In this document: piece by piece, positions 16,030 to 26,464 of the stretch
Numbering within the stretch: the first letter of the stretch is position 1
Layout of the letters: every line of letters begins with the position of its first letter
Origin: Acidobacteriota bacterium
Lineage (GTDB): Bacteria > Acidobacteriota > Terriglobia > Terriglobales > Acidobacteriaceae
Direction of reading: 5' to 3'
Length of the DNA: 64,000 bases
Assembly: GCA_016196065.1 (NCBI GenBank)
Contig: JACPYL010000010.1
Span: 1,364,001-1,428,000, forward strand
Position numbers and translations under genes: made by a program
Notes under the pieces: model-generated
Databases searched by the model: none
Seen by the model: the letters and a program-made list of their open reading frames with translations, nothing else
Told to the model about the DNA's origin: nothing

Positions 16030-18653
16030 AGGACAAAAAGTTTGACCGTTTGCTGTCGGCAATTCGCAACGAGCACGTGGACGACGAGACTGTTGCCCAT
16101 GCCAGCGACCATGTTTGGCAGTCGATTGCCGGCTCGTCTCCTGCCGCGGAACTCGGAAAACACACTCTGCGCAGCTGCGAAGATTTTCAAGAGCTGATCC
16201 CCGCATATCTTGGGAAGGAACTCGCTCCGGCCCGCGCCATGTTGTTGGAAGATCATACGCACGCGTGTGTAGCGTGCCGCCACGCCGTTGAACGAGCGCG
16301 TACAGGCGAGTCGCAAGTGGTTTGGCGGGCGGATAGCAGGCGCCGTCGTTCACCGCTGGCGTGGTCTTGGGCCATGGGAGCAACCGCGGTGGTTGCAGTC
16401 GCCTTCGCGGTGCTGGCTTACAGCAACGGATTTCTTCCCGGCCAACATCCCGTTCGCGCTTCGGTCCAGACGGTGGACGGCTCGCTCTATGCAGTATCGG
16501 GCGAGGAAATGCGCCTTGTTCCAGCGGGCTATGAGATCCGGAACGGAGACGAGATCCGCACGGCGAAGGGATCATCGGCGGTCGTTCGACTTTTGGATGG
16601 CTCGTTGGTCGAGATGGGCGAACGTGCCGAACTCTCGGTATCGCGCGCCTGGAGGGGAACGACCATCCATCTGGATGGCGGTCAGGTCATTGTGCAGGCA
16701 GCGAAGCAACGTTCGGGTCACCTGTACGTCGCAACTGCCGATTGCCTGGTCGCGGTGAAGGGAACAATCTTCTCTGTGAATCATGGGACCAAAGGCTCAC
16801 GCGTGGCGGTGATCGAAGGCGTGGTCCGGGTCGACTACGCAGAACGCACAGACGAATTGCGCGCCGGGGATCAGGCAACTTCCAACGCCAGTGTTTCGAA
16901 GGTATCGATCCAGAACGAAATTGCGTGGAGCAGGAATTCAGCGAAGTACCTTGCCTTGCTTGGAGACTTCTCCATCCTGCAGAAACAGCTGGCGGCGATT
17001 CCGGGGCCGGGACTGCGCTATAGCTCCGATCTTTTGCCGTACCTTCCGGACAACACCGTGGTCTATGCCGCGATCCCGAATCTTGCCAGCACTCTCGGTG
17101 AGGCCAACCGGCTTTTCCAGGATCGCCTGCAGCAGAGTCCGGCGCTGCGCAATTGGTGGAAGCAGCAACAAAAAGGAAACGGGCCGAAACTCGAAGATGT
17201 CCTCGATCAGCTGAAGACACTCAGCAGCTATCTCGGAGACGAGATCGTGTTCGCTGCGGGAAAGACGGGTACGACCTATACCGAGCCGGTAGTGCTGGCG
17301 AGAGTGCGGCAGTCGGGACTGGAAGGATTCCTGAAGAGTGAGAGCCGCCATCTGACTTCCAATCCATCGCAGCCTGCCCTGCAAGTCGTTCGCAACCCAT
17401 GGGCAGTGGTGCCGGTGTCTAACAAACCGTTACTGGTTTACGTAAATAATGGACTGATGATCGCGAGTTCCGACGTGGCGGAACTGCAGCGTGCCGTGAT
17501 GCGCACACAGCAAGGCAACAGCAGCCATTTTGCTGAAACGGCTTTCTACCAGCAGATTGCGCACGCCTACCAGCAGGGAGCGGAGTGGCTTTTCTGCGCC
17601 GACATGGAACAAATCGTGGTCCAGAACGTACATGTGGATAGCAATGGCAATAGCAGTTTGCCGCCGGGGATCGGGGACGTGCGCTACTTGACCATGGAAC
17701 ATCGCGAAGTCGGCGGCAAGACGGAGAATCAGGCCGCCTTGTCGTTTGCCTCGCAACGGCAAGGGGTTGCATCGTGGCTGGCCGCACCTGCTTCCATGGG
17801 GTCGCTGGAGTTTGTTTCGCCCGAGGCCAGCATGGTGACGTCTGCGGTGATCAAGAATCCCAGAAGCATCATCGAAGATCTCTTCCAGATGGTCGGTGGC
17901 AATAACGGAGAGTTTTCTCAACACCTGGCCGAATTCGAAGCGAAGAGCGGAGTGCGTGTGCTGGACGACATCGCGGCTCCTCTAGGCGGCGAGGTGACCA
18001 TGGCGTTTGACGGCCCGGTGTTGCCAACGCCGCGCTGGAAATTGATTTTCGAAGTGTACGACCCGGCAACGCTGCAAGCGACAATCTCAAAACTGGTGGA
18101 TAGTTTTAATCGGGAAGGGAACACGCAGGGCCACTCGCTCCGGTTGTCGACGCGGAAAGTGGGTTCGCAGACTTACTTCATCATCAACAGTTCCAACAAG
18201 CTGAACTCCGAAGTGGACTATACCTTTGTCGACAGTTATCTGATTGCTGCACCCGACATCAACACCATCTCGCGAGCCATTCAAACTCGCCAGGCGGGAT
18301 ATGCGTTAACCCACTCGACGGCATTTCAAGCGCTGCTTCCGAATGATGGCTACACTAACTTCTCGGCAATTTTCTATCACAACATAGGCCCGGTAGTGGG
18401 CCCGATTGCTGAGCAGTTGAAGGCAAGCGGAGCACTGACTCCGCAGCAGCGCCAATCGATCGACGCGCTCACGGCAAATTCGGCTCCCGGCTTGATTTAT
18501 GTGTACGGCGAACCGGACCGGATCGTCGTGGCGAGTAACACGGGCTTCATGGGATTTGATCTGGGCACACTGCTGACGATGGGCGATAATGGGCCCTTCC
18601 TGCCGCAGATGATGCTGGGCCAAGCCCTGAGTCATCCTTCTCAAACTCAGTGA
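16026..18653 (+). CDS. Anti-sigma zinc-finger/FecR membrane protein with large C-terminal domain
   Basis: An 875-residue single-pass protein. Residues ~45-90 form a zf-HC2 anti-sigma finger ([19 protein letters not shown], then H and CVAC). A membrane helix follows ([20 protein letters not shown], ~118-137), then a FecR-type domain ([56 protein letters not shown]; ~150-285). The remaining ~540 residues (from [16 protein letters not shown]) resemble DUF3352-like periplasmic proteins and have no known activity. The finger presumably binds the preceding sigma factor in the cytoplasm while the outer domains sense envelope state. The gene overlaps both neighbours (ATGA upstream, GTGA downstream). 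Fusion of anti-sigma, FecR and this domain is unusual. Confidence 0.85.
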   Translation: MKDKKFDRLLSAIRNEHVDDETVAHASDHVWQSIAGSSPAAELGKHTLRSCEDFQELIPAYLGKELAPARAMLLEDHTHACVACRHAVERARTGESQVVWRADSRRRRSPLAWSWAMGATAVVAVAFAVLAYSNGFLPGQHPVRASVQTVDGSLYAVSGEEMRLVPAGYEIRNGDEIRTAKGSSAVVRLLDGSLVEMGERAELSVSRAWRGTTIHLDGGQVIVQAAKQRSGHLYVATADCLVAVKGTIFSVNHGTKGSRVAVIEGVVRVDYAERTDELRAGDQATSNASVSKVSIQNEIAWSRNSAKYLALLGDFSILQKQLAAIPGPGLRYSSDLLPYLPDNTVVYAAIPNLASTLGEANRLFQDRLQQSPALRNWWKQQQKGNGPKLEDVLDQLKTLSSYLGDEIVFAAGKTGTTYTEPVVLARVRQSGLEGFLKSESRHLTSNPSQPALQVVRNPWAVVPVSNKPLLVYVNNGLMIASSDVAELQRAVMRTQQGNSSHFAETAFYQQIAHAYQQGAEWLFCADMEQIVVQNVHVDSNGNSSLPPGIGDVRYLTMEHREVGGKTENQAALSFASQRQGVASWLAAPASMGSLEFVSPEASMVTSAVIKNPRSIIEDLFQMVGGNNGEFSQHLAEFEAKSGVRVLDDIAAPLGGEVTMAFDGPVLPTPRWKLIFEVYDPATLQATISKLVDSFNREGNTQGHSLRLSTRKVGSQTYFIINSSNKLNSEVDYTFVDSYLIAAPDINTISRAIQTRQAGYALTHSTAFQALLPNDGYTNFSAIFYHNIGPVVGPIAEQLKASGALTPQQRQSIDALTANSAPGLIYVYGEPDRIVVASNTGFMGFDLGTLLTMGDNGPFLPQMMLGQALSHPSQTQ

Positions 18654-19627
18654 GTACAACGACACAAACCGAAGTGGCAGACGGCGAAGGGAATCAAACG
18701 CCGCCTGCTGCTTCATCGACACCTCTGGTCGAACTGCAGGGACTTTCGGTGAAGTTCGGAAGCCGCCAGATCCTGAATGGCCTGACCACTTCGCTCCGGG
18801 GACGCGCGATCGGGCTGCTGGGTCCAAATGGCGCGGGCAAATCTACACTGATCAATACTCTCCTCGGTTTCTACAAAGCGTCTGCTGGTTCCGCGCGAGT
18901 ATTCGGCTACGACATCAGGACCGAAACAGCAAAAATCCGCAGCCTGGTTGGATACATGCCGGAGAACGACGCGTTCATTTCGAAAATGAGTGCGGTATCG
19001 TTCGTCCAGATGATGGGAGAACTCTCGGGTCTGCCCGCGCCTGTGGCGCTGGAACGCGCCCACGAGGCTTTGTTCTATGTTGGCCTTGCCGAAGCGCGTT
19101 ACCGCGAGGTGGGGACCTACTCGCTGGGCATGAAGCAACTGGCGAAGTTGGCCCAGGCGATCGTGCACGGACCAAAGTTGTTGATCCTCGATGAGCCCAC
19201 GAACGGCCTTGATCCTTCGGCGCGGCAGCGCATGATCCGCATGATCCGCGAAATTCGAGACGGCCAAGAACTGCGCATTATTTTGTGTTCCCACCTGCTG
19301 CGCGATGTCGAGGATACCTGCGACGAGGTGCTGATCCTGAAACAGGGGCGCATCGCCCACTACTCGGATCTCAACGTAGAGCGCCAGTCCAACAAGCGTT
19401 TCCTGGAACTGGAGATTTACGGCGCCAATGGTGACTTCACTGCCGCGATCGAAAAGCTCGGGTGCGAGTGCGCGGTGACGTCCAATCGCATGAAGATGAT
19501 TCTGGCGGATGGCGTGGAGACTCGCGACATCTACCGGCTGGCGGCGGAACGCCAGGTGCGCATCCGGCGGCTCAATTGCCGGCGCGACACGCTTGAGGAT
19601 ATTTTCCTCAAGGCCATGGAGAATTAA
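18650..19627 (+). CDS. ABC transporter ATP-binding protein
   Basis: ATPase subunit of 325 residues, starting with GTG at 18650 inside the GTGA overlap. Walker A is GPNGAGKST, Walker B is [14 protein letters not shown], and the signature is a degenerate [11 protein letters not shown] in place of LSGGQ, as often seen in the CcmA/NatA-type export group. The C-terminal ~80 residues form the usual small domain ([20 protein letters not shown]). It pairs with the permease gene that overlaps its end (TAATGG). The cargo is unknown; the link to an ECF sigma system points to an envelope-stress or export function. Confidence 0.93.
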   Translation: MSTTTQTEVADGEGNQTPPAASSTPLVELQGLSVKFGSRQILNGLTTSLRGRAIGLLGPNGAGKSTLINTLLGFYKASAGSARVFGYDIRTETAKIRSLVGYMPENDAFISKMSAVSFVQMMGELSGLPAPVALERAHEALFYVGLAEARYREVGTYSLGMKQLAKLAQAIVHGPKLLILDEPTNGLDPSARQRMIRMIREIRDGQELRIILCSHLLRDVEDTCDEVLILKQGRIAHYSDLNVERQSNKRFLELEIYGANGDFTAAIEKLGCECAVTSNRMKMILADGVETRDIYRLAAERQVRIRRLNCRRDTLEDIFLKAMEN

Positions 19628-20484
19628 TGGCGGTCTATCGACGCACTTACACAGCGTACACGGGATCGCTCACTCCAGCATGGTCGCGATTTCTCGTCTT
19701 CTTCCGGTATTCCCGGCGAAGCCTGTTTCGGTCGAAATTTCAAACCGGATTGTTTGTGGCTTGTTTCTTCTTCCCGACCGTGTGTCTGCTCTCGATTTAT
19801 CTTGCTCATAACCTGAGCTTTCTTGAAAAGCTAGGCGCAGCGAGCCAGTTGATTGCGATCGACAACAAATTCTTCTTCTACTTCATGAATGTGCAGGGTG
19901 TGCTGGCGTTCCTGGTGACCGCATTCGCCGGGCCGGGCCTGATTTCGCCGGACCTCGCCAATGGCGCACTGCCGCTGTACTTCTGCCGCCCATTTTCCCG
20001 CGCGGAGTATGTGCTCGGAAAATCCTCGGTGCTGGCGATCCTGCTTTCACAAATCACGTGGATACCGGGACTGATTTTGTTCGCAGTGCAGGGGAGTCTC
20101 GCCGGCGCCGGCTGGACCTGGAGTCACTTGTGGATTGCGGGCAGCCTGATTCTTTCTTCACTCATCTGGATTGCGATTCTGTCTCTCCTGGCGATGGCCC
20201 TCTCGGCGTGGGTGAAGTGGAGGATTGTCGCCGGCGCTCTGCTGCTGGCATTCCTGTTTTTCGGGGCGGGCTTCGCGCAGGCGATCAACGCAGTGATGCG
20301 GACCAATGCGGGCCATTTTTTCAATGTAGCGTACTTGATGGGAACGGTTTGGAAGTCTCTGTTCCAGGTGGATAACGGAACCGAATTCTCGGTGGCGCAG
20401 GCGTGGATTGCGTTGCTCATCTACTGTGCAGTGTGCCTCGGCTTGCTGATGCGCAAAGTGCGCGCCTACGAGGTAGTCCGATGA
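19627..20484 (+). CDS. ABC transporter permease (ABC-2 type)
   Basis: Integral membrane protein of 285 residues with about six hydrophobic segments ([111 protein letters not shown]). [14 protein letters not shown] is the cytoplasmic coupling-loop region of ABC-2 permeases. Its ATG overlaps the stop of the preceding ATPase by one base, and its stop overlaps the next ATPase start (ATGA). It forms the first ATPase/permease pair of this operon. Confidence 0.9.
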   Translation: MAVYRRTYTAYTGSLTPAWSRFLVFFRYSRRSLFRSKFQTGLFVACFFFPTVCLLSIYLAHNLSFLEKLGAASQLIAIDNKFFFYFMNVQGVLAFLVTAFAGPGLISPDLANGALPLYFCRPFSRAEYVLGKSSVLAILLSQITWIPGLILFAVQGSLAGAGWTWSHLWIAGSLILSSLIWIAILSLLAMALSAWVKWRIVAGALLLAFLFFGAGFAQAINAVMRTNAGHFFNVAYLMGTVWKSLFQVDNGTEFSVAQAWIALLIYCAVCLGLLMRKVRAYEVVR

Positions 20485-21434
20485 GCACCGCTCAAGTGCA
20501 CGATCGCATCGTTTTCGAAGATGTGTCGAAGTTCTATGGGGAGATCCTGGGAGTGAATCGCGTGAATCTCTCGATTCCACCTGGTATCACGAGCCTGGTA
20601 GGTCCGAACGGATCTGGCAAGACCACGCTGATGAACCTCATGACGGGGCTGGTGCGACCGTCCCGCGGGCAGATTCGAGTTCTAGGACTGGACACGGACG
20701 ATCCCGAGAACCTATTTAAGGTTGTGGGTTATAGCACGCAATTCGACGCCTTTCCCAAGGGGCTGACAGGATTTCAGTTTGTGTACTCTTACTTGCGCCT
20801 GGCAGGCAGAGATACGCGCAGCGCGGAAGAGCTTGCCTGGCGAGCCATTGAGCGTGTGAACCTGGTTGACGCAGCAGCGCGCAACGTCGCTGCCTACAGC
20901 AAGGGAATGCGGCAGCGAATTCGGTTAGCGCAGGCTCTGTCACACGAACCGAGGGTGCTGGTGCTGGATGAACCGCTGAACGGACTGGACCCGCTGGCTC
21001 GATCGGAGATGATCGCGTTGTTCCGGGCATCGGCGGCGGACGGCTGCTATGTGATCATCTCCAGCCACATTCTGCACGAAGTCGATGTCATTTCGGACCA
21101 GGTCATCCTCTTGAGCAACGGCTACGTGGTCGCGGAGGGCCAGATTCACAGCGTACGCAACGAGATTCAGGAACATCCGACGCAGATCTTGATCCGTTGC
21201 AATCGGCCGCGCGAACTAGCCGCCAAAATGATGGAGAGCCAGCACACGATTGAGATTGCCATCCATAAAGACGAGCGCGGTCTGCTGCTGAAAACGCGAG
21301 ATGCTGACCAGTTTTATCTGGCGCTGAATGAGATCGCATTGAACGGGATCGAGATCGAATCCGTTGCCCCGGCTGATGACGATGTGCTTTCCGTCTACGA
21401 GTACCTGATCGGAAACGAAGAGGTCGTCCGATGA
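20481..21434 (+). CDS. ABC transporter ATP-binding protein (second pair)
   Basis: ATPase of 317 residues from the ATG at 20481 ([20 protein letters not shown]). An open frame runs 26 codons further upstream inside the permease gene and is discarded. Walker [10 protein letters not shown], signature [15 protein letters not shown], Walker [16 protein letters not shown] and the switch His ([10 protein letters not shown]) are all intact. The last ~90 residues are the small C-terminal domain of export-type ATPases. It pairs with the permease that overlaps its stop (ATGA at 21431). Confidence 0.93.
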   Translation: MSTAQVHDRIVFEDVSKFYGEILGVNRVNLSIPPGITSLVGPNGSGKTTLMNLMTGLVRPSRGQIRVLGLDTDDPENLFKVVGYSTQFDAFPKGLTGFQFVYSYLRLAGRDTRSAEELAWRAIERVNLVDAAARNVAAYSKGMRQRIRLAQALSHEPRVLVLDEPLNGLDPLARSEMIALFRASAADGCYVIISSHILHEVDVISDQVILLSNGYVVAEGQIHSVRNEIQEHPTQILIRCNRPRELAAKMMESQHTIEIAIHKDERGLLLKTRDADQFYLALNEIALNGIEIESVAPADDDVLSVYEYLIGNEEVVR

Positions 21435-22531
21435 CGAATCTCTGGTTAGCGCAAATCAGGGCAGTGATCCGTCTGGAGTTGAGGAAAACGTTTTTTGCAC
21501 GACGCGGCCTCTGGATCTATGTGCTTGCGGCCCTCCCGATTCTGCTCTTCGTGGCATACGCCGTCGGCACTTCCAGCCAGCAAAATGCAAGTGCCCGGGT
21601 CGCGCGGCAGGGTGAAAAAACGCTGACCTATCAGGAATTGCTGGCAATTAAGTCCGGCATGGCAAAGCAGGAGGTGATGGCAATCCTCGGGAGACCGCCG
21701 ATCAAGTTTCAGTGGAAGGAACCGCGCGAGACAGATGCCGGCAAACCTGGCGACGTTCTACGCGAGAGCTACCACTACTCTGACGGGCAGAACGATCTGT
21801 TCCTGGAACTGGCGGATGGGAAGGTTGAGGGCATCAGCGTTCGCGAGGGGAACGATCCGGGGCAGGACGCGGTGATGTACGCGGGAGTTTTTCAGTTCTT
21901 CTTCCTGCGGCTCGCAGTGTTCTTTGGTTGCCTGGGAATATTCATGAACCTGTTCCGCGGCGAGATCCTCGACCGAAGCCTTCATTTCTATTTTCTCGCT
22001 CCGATGCGCCGCGACGTCCTGATGGTGGGGAAGTTTCTCGCCGGACTTCTGGCCACCTGTGCGATCTTTGTGACGAGCGAGATCCTGCAGACGATTGCAT
22101 TCCTCTGGCACTTTCCGCCGAACGTGCGCGACCTTTACCTGTACCACAATCATGGACTTGAGCATGCGGCAGCGTATCTTGGAGTGACCGTGCTGGCATG
22201 CATCGGCTATGGAGCTTTTTTTCTGGTTGCAGGAATGCTGTTCAGGAATCCAATCCTGCCGGCGGCGGCGATCTTGATCTGGGAAGGGATCAATCCATTT
22301 TTGCCATCATTGCTCAAGCAGTTCAGCGTCATCTATTACCTCAAATCGCTTTGCCCGGTGGAGATTCCCACTCCGCCCGGAATGCCCCCCCTGCTGGCGC
22401 TGCTGATCTCGAACTCCGATCTTGTATCCGCGCCCGTCGCGGTGTTAGGTGTGGTGGGCGTGGCATTATTGGCGCTCTATGTTTCGAGTCGTCAGGTCAG
22501 GCGCATGGAAATCAATTACACGACGGAATAG
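21431..22531 (+). CDS. ABC permease with SmpA/BamE-like periplasmic insertion
   Basis: A 366-residue ABC-2-type permease. A first membrane helix ([21 protein letters not shown], ~27-46) is followed by a ~100-residue extramembrane segment, then five more helices from ~150 to 350. The insert contains [20 protein letters not shown] (residues 71-90), the 'GM-x3-EV-x3-LG-P' pattern of SmpA/OmlA/BamE-like small domains, and a following strand pair ([24 protein letters not shown]) that also fits such a domain. This is a sequence-pattern judgement. The gene closes the sigma/anti-sigma/ABC operon; a hairpin lies ~140 bp downstream. Confidence 0.85.
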   Translation: MTNLWLAQIRAVIRLELRKTFFARRGLWIYVLAALPILLFVAYAVGTSSQQNASARVARQGEKTLTYQELLAIKSGMAKQEVMAILGRPPIKFQWKEPRETDAGKPGDVLRESYHYSDGQNDLFLELADGKVEGISVREGNDPGQDAVMYAGVFQFFFLRLAVFFGCLGIFMNLFRGEILDRSLHFYFLAPMRRDVLMVGKFLAGLLATCAIFVTSEILQTIAFLWHFPPNVRDLYLYHNHGLEHAAAYLGVTVLACIGYGAFFLVAGMLFRNPILPAAAILIWEGINPFLPSLLKQFSVIYYLKSLCPVEIPTPPGMPPLLALLISNSDLVSAPVAVLGVVGVALLALYVSSRQVRRMEINYTTE

Positions 22532-22669
22532 TTCCGCGCCTGCCTTCCTATTCGAATGGATACGAACCCCCTGCCGATAGCCCTCGACTTCAAACTCCCA
22601 TGCCGAAGTCATGGAAAATATCGATGCGCCGAATCGCTTCTGGCAAGCCACGGAGAATGATGTGGAGGC

Positions 22670-22691
22670 GATCGGCTAGAAACAGCCGATC
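22670..22691 (+). terminator. Hairpin after the ABC operon
   Basis: A perfect 8-bp stem (GATCGGCT / AGCCGATC, 6-nt loop) lies in the 461-bp gap 22532-22992. It lacks a U-run, so a factor-dependent terminator or 3'-end structure is the most that can be said. The rest of the gap holds two short leader-like frames (22764-22799 and 22874-22996) and no other gene that I can support. Confidence 0.35.
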
Positions 22692-22763
22692 AGCCGTGCT
22701 CTGATCCCGCGAATCACAACTACTTCGTCCTCTTCTGCTGACCGCATTACTTAAAGGAGATCG

Positions 22764-22799
22764 ATGTTGTCTGTCGCATTCCTTCCTAACTTGCACTAA
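22764..22799 (+). CDS. Possible 11-residue upstream mini-ORF
   Basis: ATG at 22764 sits behind AAAGGAG at near-ideal spacing and reads MLSVAFLPNLH before TAA. It is in the leader of the porin/amt/glnK group. It could be a regulatory upstream frame or a chance ribosome site; it has no clear run of one amino acid that would mark a classic attenuator. Confidence 0.25.
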   Translation: MLSVAFLPNLH

Positions 22800-22873
22800 C
22801 TCCCTCCGACGTGCTGAGAGTAGTCGCAATTCCTTATCGACCTCATAACTTTATTTTCTCAACTGAAAAAACG

Positions 22874-22996
22874 ATGAGCGTCACAAAAACTATGCGTTGG
22901 ACTGCGCAGTTGCAGGTCGGTACTGTCGGCGTGCTGGCAACGGACGCGCTCGGTCGTTCGATGCATGCACCAGGGGAGAAAGCGGCAACCATATGA
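22874..22996 (+). CDS. Possible 40-residue upstream ORF coupled to porin gene
   Basis: A 40-codon frame (MSVTKTMRWTAQ... ending EKAATI) stops at TGA 22994-22996, overlapping the porin's ATG at 22993 in an ATGA arrangement. The overlap is the only support for translation, suggesting coupling. The product resembles nothing I know and may be chance. Confidence 0.25.
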   Translation: MSVTKTMRWTAQLQVGTVGVLATDALGRSMHAPGEKAATI

Positions 22997-24321
22997 GAGG
23001 TCGCTCCTGTACAGGGGCTGTAATCGCGATCGTGAGTCTATTGCTGTCTGCGGGCTATGCGCAGGACCAGGCCAGCACGGCGGCACCAACAAATGAGGCA
23101 ATCCTGAAACACATGGAAGAACTCGAACAGCAGGTCAAGGAACTGCGCGCTGAAGTGACTACGCTCAAGAGTTCCGACAAGCCGGTGGTTACTGCCGCCG
23201 AGGTTCCCCAAAATGGTCTGGTCAGCAGCACGCCCGCCGCCGCGCCACCGGCTACGCCTGCACCTTCTCTGGCAGGTCTGCTCGGCCCCACCTCCGTGAG
23301 CGGCTTCGTAGATATCTACTACGGCCAGAACTTTAACAATCCCTCGGGGCGCACCAATGGATTGCGTTTCTTCGACGGAGCTACGAACCAGTTCGGACTA
23401 AATCTGGTGGAACTAGTCGTGGACAAGGCGCCCGACGTCTCGAACAGCCGCACCGGCTACCACCTCGCTTTTGGATTCGGACAAGCGATGAATGCCGTCA
23501 ACGGCTCTGAACCACAGGCTGGACTGGGCTTCGACCAGTACTTGAAGGAAGCCTACTTCTCTTATCTCGCGCCGGTCGGTAAGGGGTTGCAAATCGATGT
23601 CGGGAAGTTTGTTACTCCTCATGGCGCCGAGGTGATTGAGACGAAGGATAATTGGAATTACTCCCGCGGCATTTTGTTCTCGTACGCCATTCCGTACTAC
23701 CACTTCGGAGCGCGGGCGAAATACTCGTTCAACGACAAATACTCGCTGACCGGATTTTTCGTCAACGGCTGGAACAACGTGGTCGATAACAACACCGGAA
23801 AAACCTACGGCATGAGTTTTGCCTGGAATCCGAACAGGAAGTTCGGAGTCGTCCAGAACTACATGGCGGGCCCCGAGCAAAACAGCATCAACACCAGCTG
23901 GCGGCAGCTGAGCGACACCGTCGTCACCTATTCACCGAATAGCAGGCTGTCGTTCGTGGTCAACGGCGACTACGGACGCGGCGACAGGATCGACGAGGGC
24001 GAAGGTGGACTCTCGAATCCCGTCTACTGGACCGGCGTCGCTGGATATGTGAAGTACGCATTCACGAGCAGCTCGGCGTTCGTCGCCCGCTACGAGTATT
24101 ACGACGACCACGACGGCTTTACGACCGGAACGGCGCAGCATTTCAACGAGTTCACGACGACCCTGGAACGGGTGGTGGCGCACCACATCATCAGCCGGTT
24201 TGAATTTCGTCGCGACATGTCGAATCGGCCTGCCTTCCTGAAAGGTGAGAACCCAGTCACTGCGCAAAATACGCTGACTGCTGGGTTGGTATTCACCTTT
24301 GACAGCCGAGAGGGCAAATAG
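22993..24321 (+). CDS. Outer-membrane porin (OmpL-like beta-barrel, BBP2 type)
   Basis: Exported outer-membrane protein of 442 residues; the start at 22993 gives a signal peptide ending at AGYAQ. A coiled-coil segment follows (LKHMEELEQQVKELRAEVTTLK, ~37-58), then a Pro/Ala-rich linker and a barrel starting at VSGFVDIYYGQNFNN. The barrel is of the putative porin-2 family (alternating aromatic strands, GFVDIYYGQNF start, ending LTAGLVFTFDSREGK). Neighbours downstream are ammonium transporter and GlnK genes, so it may be the outer-membrane entry for a nitrogen source. An open frame extends 32 codons upstream but lacks a signal peptide. Confidence 0.85.
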   Translation: MRGRSCTGAVIAIVSLLLSAGYAQDQASTAAPTNEAILKHMEELEQQVKELRAEVTTLKSSDKPVVTAAEVPQNGLVSSTPAAAPPATPAPSLAGLLGPTSVSGFVDIYYGQNFNNPSGRTNGLRFFDGATNQFGLNLVELVVDKAPDVSNSRTGYHLAFGFGQAMNAVNGSEPQAGLGFDQYLKEAYFSYLAPVGKGLQIDVGKFVTPHGAEVIETKDNWNYSRGILFSYAIPYYHFGARAKYSFNDKYSLTGFFVNGWNNVVDNNTGKTYGMSFAWNPNRKFGVVQNYMAGPEQNSINTSWRQLSDTVVTYSPNSRLSFVVNGDYGRGDRIDEGEGGLSNPVYWTGVAGYVKYAFTSSSAFVARYEYYDDHDGFTTGTAQHFNEFTTTLERVVAHHIISRFEFRRDMSNRPAFLKGENPVTAQNTLTAGLVFTFDSREGK

Positions 24322-24509
24322 AGAATGCGCACTGCACGAACAAGACATTATGACTTTGGACAGCCGGTGAAACTGCCGTCCGTTCAATGGGGATCGGCGG
24401 CTTGGGTTCAATCCCAGTCCCCTGGTGCTAGCACCCTCGCCGCCCCCCACGAGTTCCTCGCGCCGTTCGCCGGACATCAGGGAATTGTCTGCCGGCATCG
24501 GAGATCCCG

Positions 24510-24788
24510 ATGAACAGCATGCGCGTGGCATGGAGTGTCGCATTAGCGCTCGCAGCTGGTGCCAGCCTTTTCGCAGGACTCACGGAACTGGACACGGGGC
24601 CACTGTCCGCGGTCCTGATCATCCTCGGTGCAATGGGGATCCTGATGTTTGCGGCAGGCGGATTGCCTGGAGCACCGGTAAGAGTTAGCGAGTATCCCAA
24701 GCTTTGTAAATCGACTTACACACTGCGGAGGCGATTTAGCTTCCCCGACAAGGAGAACACGAATGTCAGGCCGAACACTCAACGCTAG
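24510..24788 (+). CDS. Possible small two-helix membrane protein overlapping amt
   Basis: A 92-residue frame preceded by GGAGATCCCG before ATG. Two hydrophobic segments (VAWSVALALAAGASLFAGL, residues ~6-24, and LSAVLIILGAMGILMFAAGGL, ~32-52) make a small inner-membrane protein plausible. The C-terminal ~40 residues are polar and the last 26 bp overlap the start of amt. No family is recognised. The rest of the 24322-24762 interval shows no other gene. Confidence 0.4.
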   Translation: MNSMRVAWSVALALAAGASLFAGLTELDTGPLSAVLIILGAMGILMFAAGGLPGAPVRVSEYPKLCKSTYTLRRRFSFPDKENTNVRPNTQR

Positions 24789-26385
24789 CAGACTTTCAAT
24801 GTCAGAAAAGTTTGTTCGTCTCCGCACTCGCCTGAAAGACAGCGAGTGGCGCAGATACGGAAAACTCCTACTCGCCGGCAAGGCTCTGGGTGTGATTGCC
24901 GTGCTCCTCATCATCACGGTCACCTCTGGACTGTTCTTCACCGTTGTGCGAGCCGCAGATGCCGAAGTGAAGGCGGCTGACGTCATCAATCCACTCAACA
25001 CGGTTTGGACGCTCATTGCGGCCTTTCTCGTATTCGGCATGCAGGTTGGATTCACCATGCTGGAGGCCGGCTTCTGCCGATCCCGCGAGACCGTCAACGT
25101 ACTGATGGAGTGCATTGTTGACACATGCCTGTGCGGCCTGCTGTTCTTCGCATTCGGCTTCGCCTTCATGTTCAGCCATGGCAACGGCTTCATCGGATAT
25201 CACTGGTTCTTCCTCCGTGACGCGCCTGCCACGTATGAAGCCAGCGGCGTCGCGTTTCTCGCCTTCTGGCTATTCCAGTTTGCTTTCGCCGACACCTGCT
25301 CGACCATCACCTCTGGCGCCATGATTGGCCGCACCGGCTTCGTCGGCGATTTGCTCTACAGCGTTGCCGTCTCTGGCTTCATCTATCCAATCGTCGGGCA
25401 CTGGGCGTGGGGACCAGACGGCTTCCTCGCACTCATGGGCAGTGAGGGGCACTTCCTGCCCGGCCTTGGGACTAGTTTCCACGATTTCGCGGGATCGACC
25501 GTCGTCCATACGATCGGTGGATTCATTGCGTTGGCCGGAGCGATCGTGCTCGGTCCGCGTCTCGGTCGGAAGTTCAAGCGCGACGGCGGTGGTCCCATGC
25601 TGCCTCACGATTTGACGATTGCGGCGTCTGGCGGACTGCTTCTGTGGTTCGGTTGGTATGGCTTCAACCCTGGCAGCACGCTTTCCGCCATGGACTTTGA
25701 AGGTATTGGACGCGTAGCGGCGAACACTACACTCGCGGCTTGCGCTGCCGGGTTAACCGCCATGGCTTATGCGTACACCATGGCCAAGAAGTGGGACGTC
25801 AGTTTCACCGTCAACGGATTCCTGGCAGGATTGGTTGCGATTACCTGTCCTTGCTATTGGGTAAGTCCAACAGGAGCGATCCTGCTCGGCGGCGTCGCGG
25901 GAGTAGTCGTGGTCGCTGGCGTCGAACTGTTGGAGTGGCTGCGCATCGATGACCCCATCGGCGCGGTGCCGGTTCACGGCATCTGCGGCATCTGGGGAAC
26001 AGTGTCCCTGGGACTGTTCGCATGCGGCAAGTATGGAGCCACCGGGCCCCTTGCGCCCGACAACTCCGCACCGCTCACGGGACTCTTCTACGGCGGCGGC
26101 TTTCGCTTGCTGGAAGCACAGGCGATCGGCAGCCTGATCGTTACGGCAACAACATTCTCGGTCGCGTTGGCCGTGATGTACGCCGTGAACGCCACCGGAA
26201 CGCTCCGCGTGTCGGCGGAAGGCGAACTCTACGGGCTGGACTTGCACGAGCACGGCATCCCGGCGTATCCGGAGTACGTGATTTCAGCACTGGGCTCGCC
26301 TGCCGGAGTGACGCACATGCAAGCGGAACCGGAGCGCGCAGTGGCGACTGCTCCGCGTGTCATTCTCGACAAGGCGGTATCGTAA
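24763..26385 (+). CDS. amt: Ammonium transporter Amt
   Basis: Inner-membrane ammonium channel/transporter, 540 residues, longer than the usual ~400-430 because of an N-terminal extension (~65 residues with one helix, LGVIAVLLIITVTSGLFF). The start follows AAGGAGAACACGA. The pore residues of the family are visible: ADTCSTITSGAM, the first twin-His region DFAGSTVVHTIGG, the GLLLWFGWYGFNPGS helix and the second twin-His PVHGICGIWGT. It is followed by glnK 79 bp downstream, the standard amt-glnK pair in which GlnK blocks Amt when nitrogen is plentiful. No sigma-54 (NtrC-type) promoter was found upstream. Confidence 0.97.
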   Translation: MSGRTLNASRLSMSEKFVRLRTRLKDSEWRRYGKLLLAGKALGVIAVLLIITVTSGLFFTVVRAADAEVKAADVINPLNTVWTLIAAFLVFGMQVGFTMLEAGFCRSRETVNVLMECIVDTCLCGLLFFAFGFAFMFSHGNGFIGYHWFFLRDAPATYEASGVAFLAFWLFQFAFADTCSTITSGAMIGRTGFVGDLLYSVAVSGFIYPIVGHWAWGPDGFLALMGSEGHFLPGLGTSFHDFAGSTVVHTIGGFIALAGAIVLGPRLGRKFKRDGGGPMLPHDLTIAASGGLLLWFGWYGFNPGSTLSAMDFEGIGRVAANTTLAACAAGLTAMAYAYTMAKKWDVSFTVNGFLAGLVAITCPCYWVSPTGAILLGGVAGVVVVAGVELLEWLRIDDPIGAVPVHGICGIWGTVSLGLFACGKYGATGPLAPDNSAPLTGLFYGGGFRLLEAQAIGSLIVTATTFSVALAVMYAVNATGTLRVSAEGELYGLDLHEHGIPAYPEYVISALGSPAGVTHMQAEPERAVATAPRVILDKAVS

Positions 26386-26464
26386 GCCCGCGAATGAGTC
26401 CCACCGGATCCCGGAGCAGATGCTCCGGGGCTGGTGGCCATCTTCTTATGCCATGGAGGCAAGC

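Noticed and set aside
22931-22950. TGGCAACGGACGCGCT as a sigma-54 promoter before the porin
   Set aside because: The spacing is right but the -12 box (CGCGCT) does not match TTGCA, and there is no enhancer-like repeat upstream.
24398-24425. tRNA T-arm-like stretch (GGGTTCAATCCC) before amt
   Set aside because: No acceptor, D or anticodon stem surrounds it and the loop length is wrong; likely chance.
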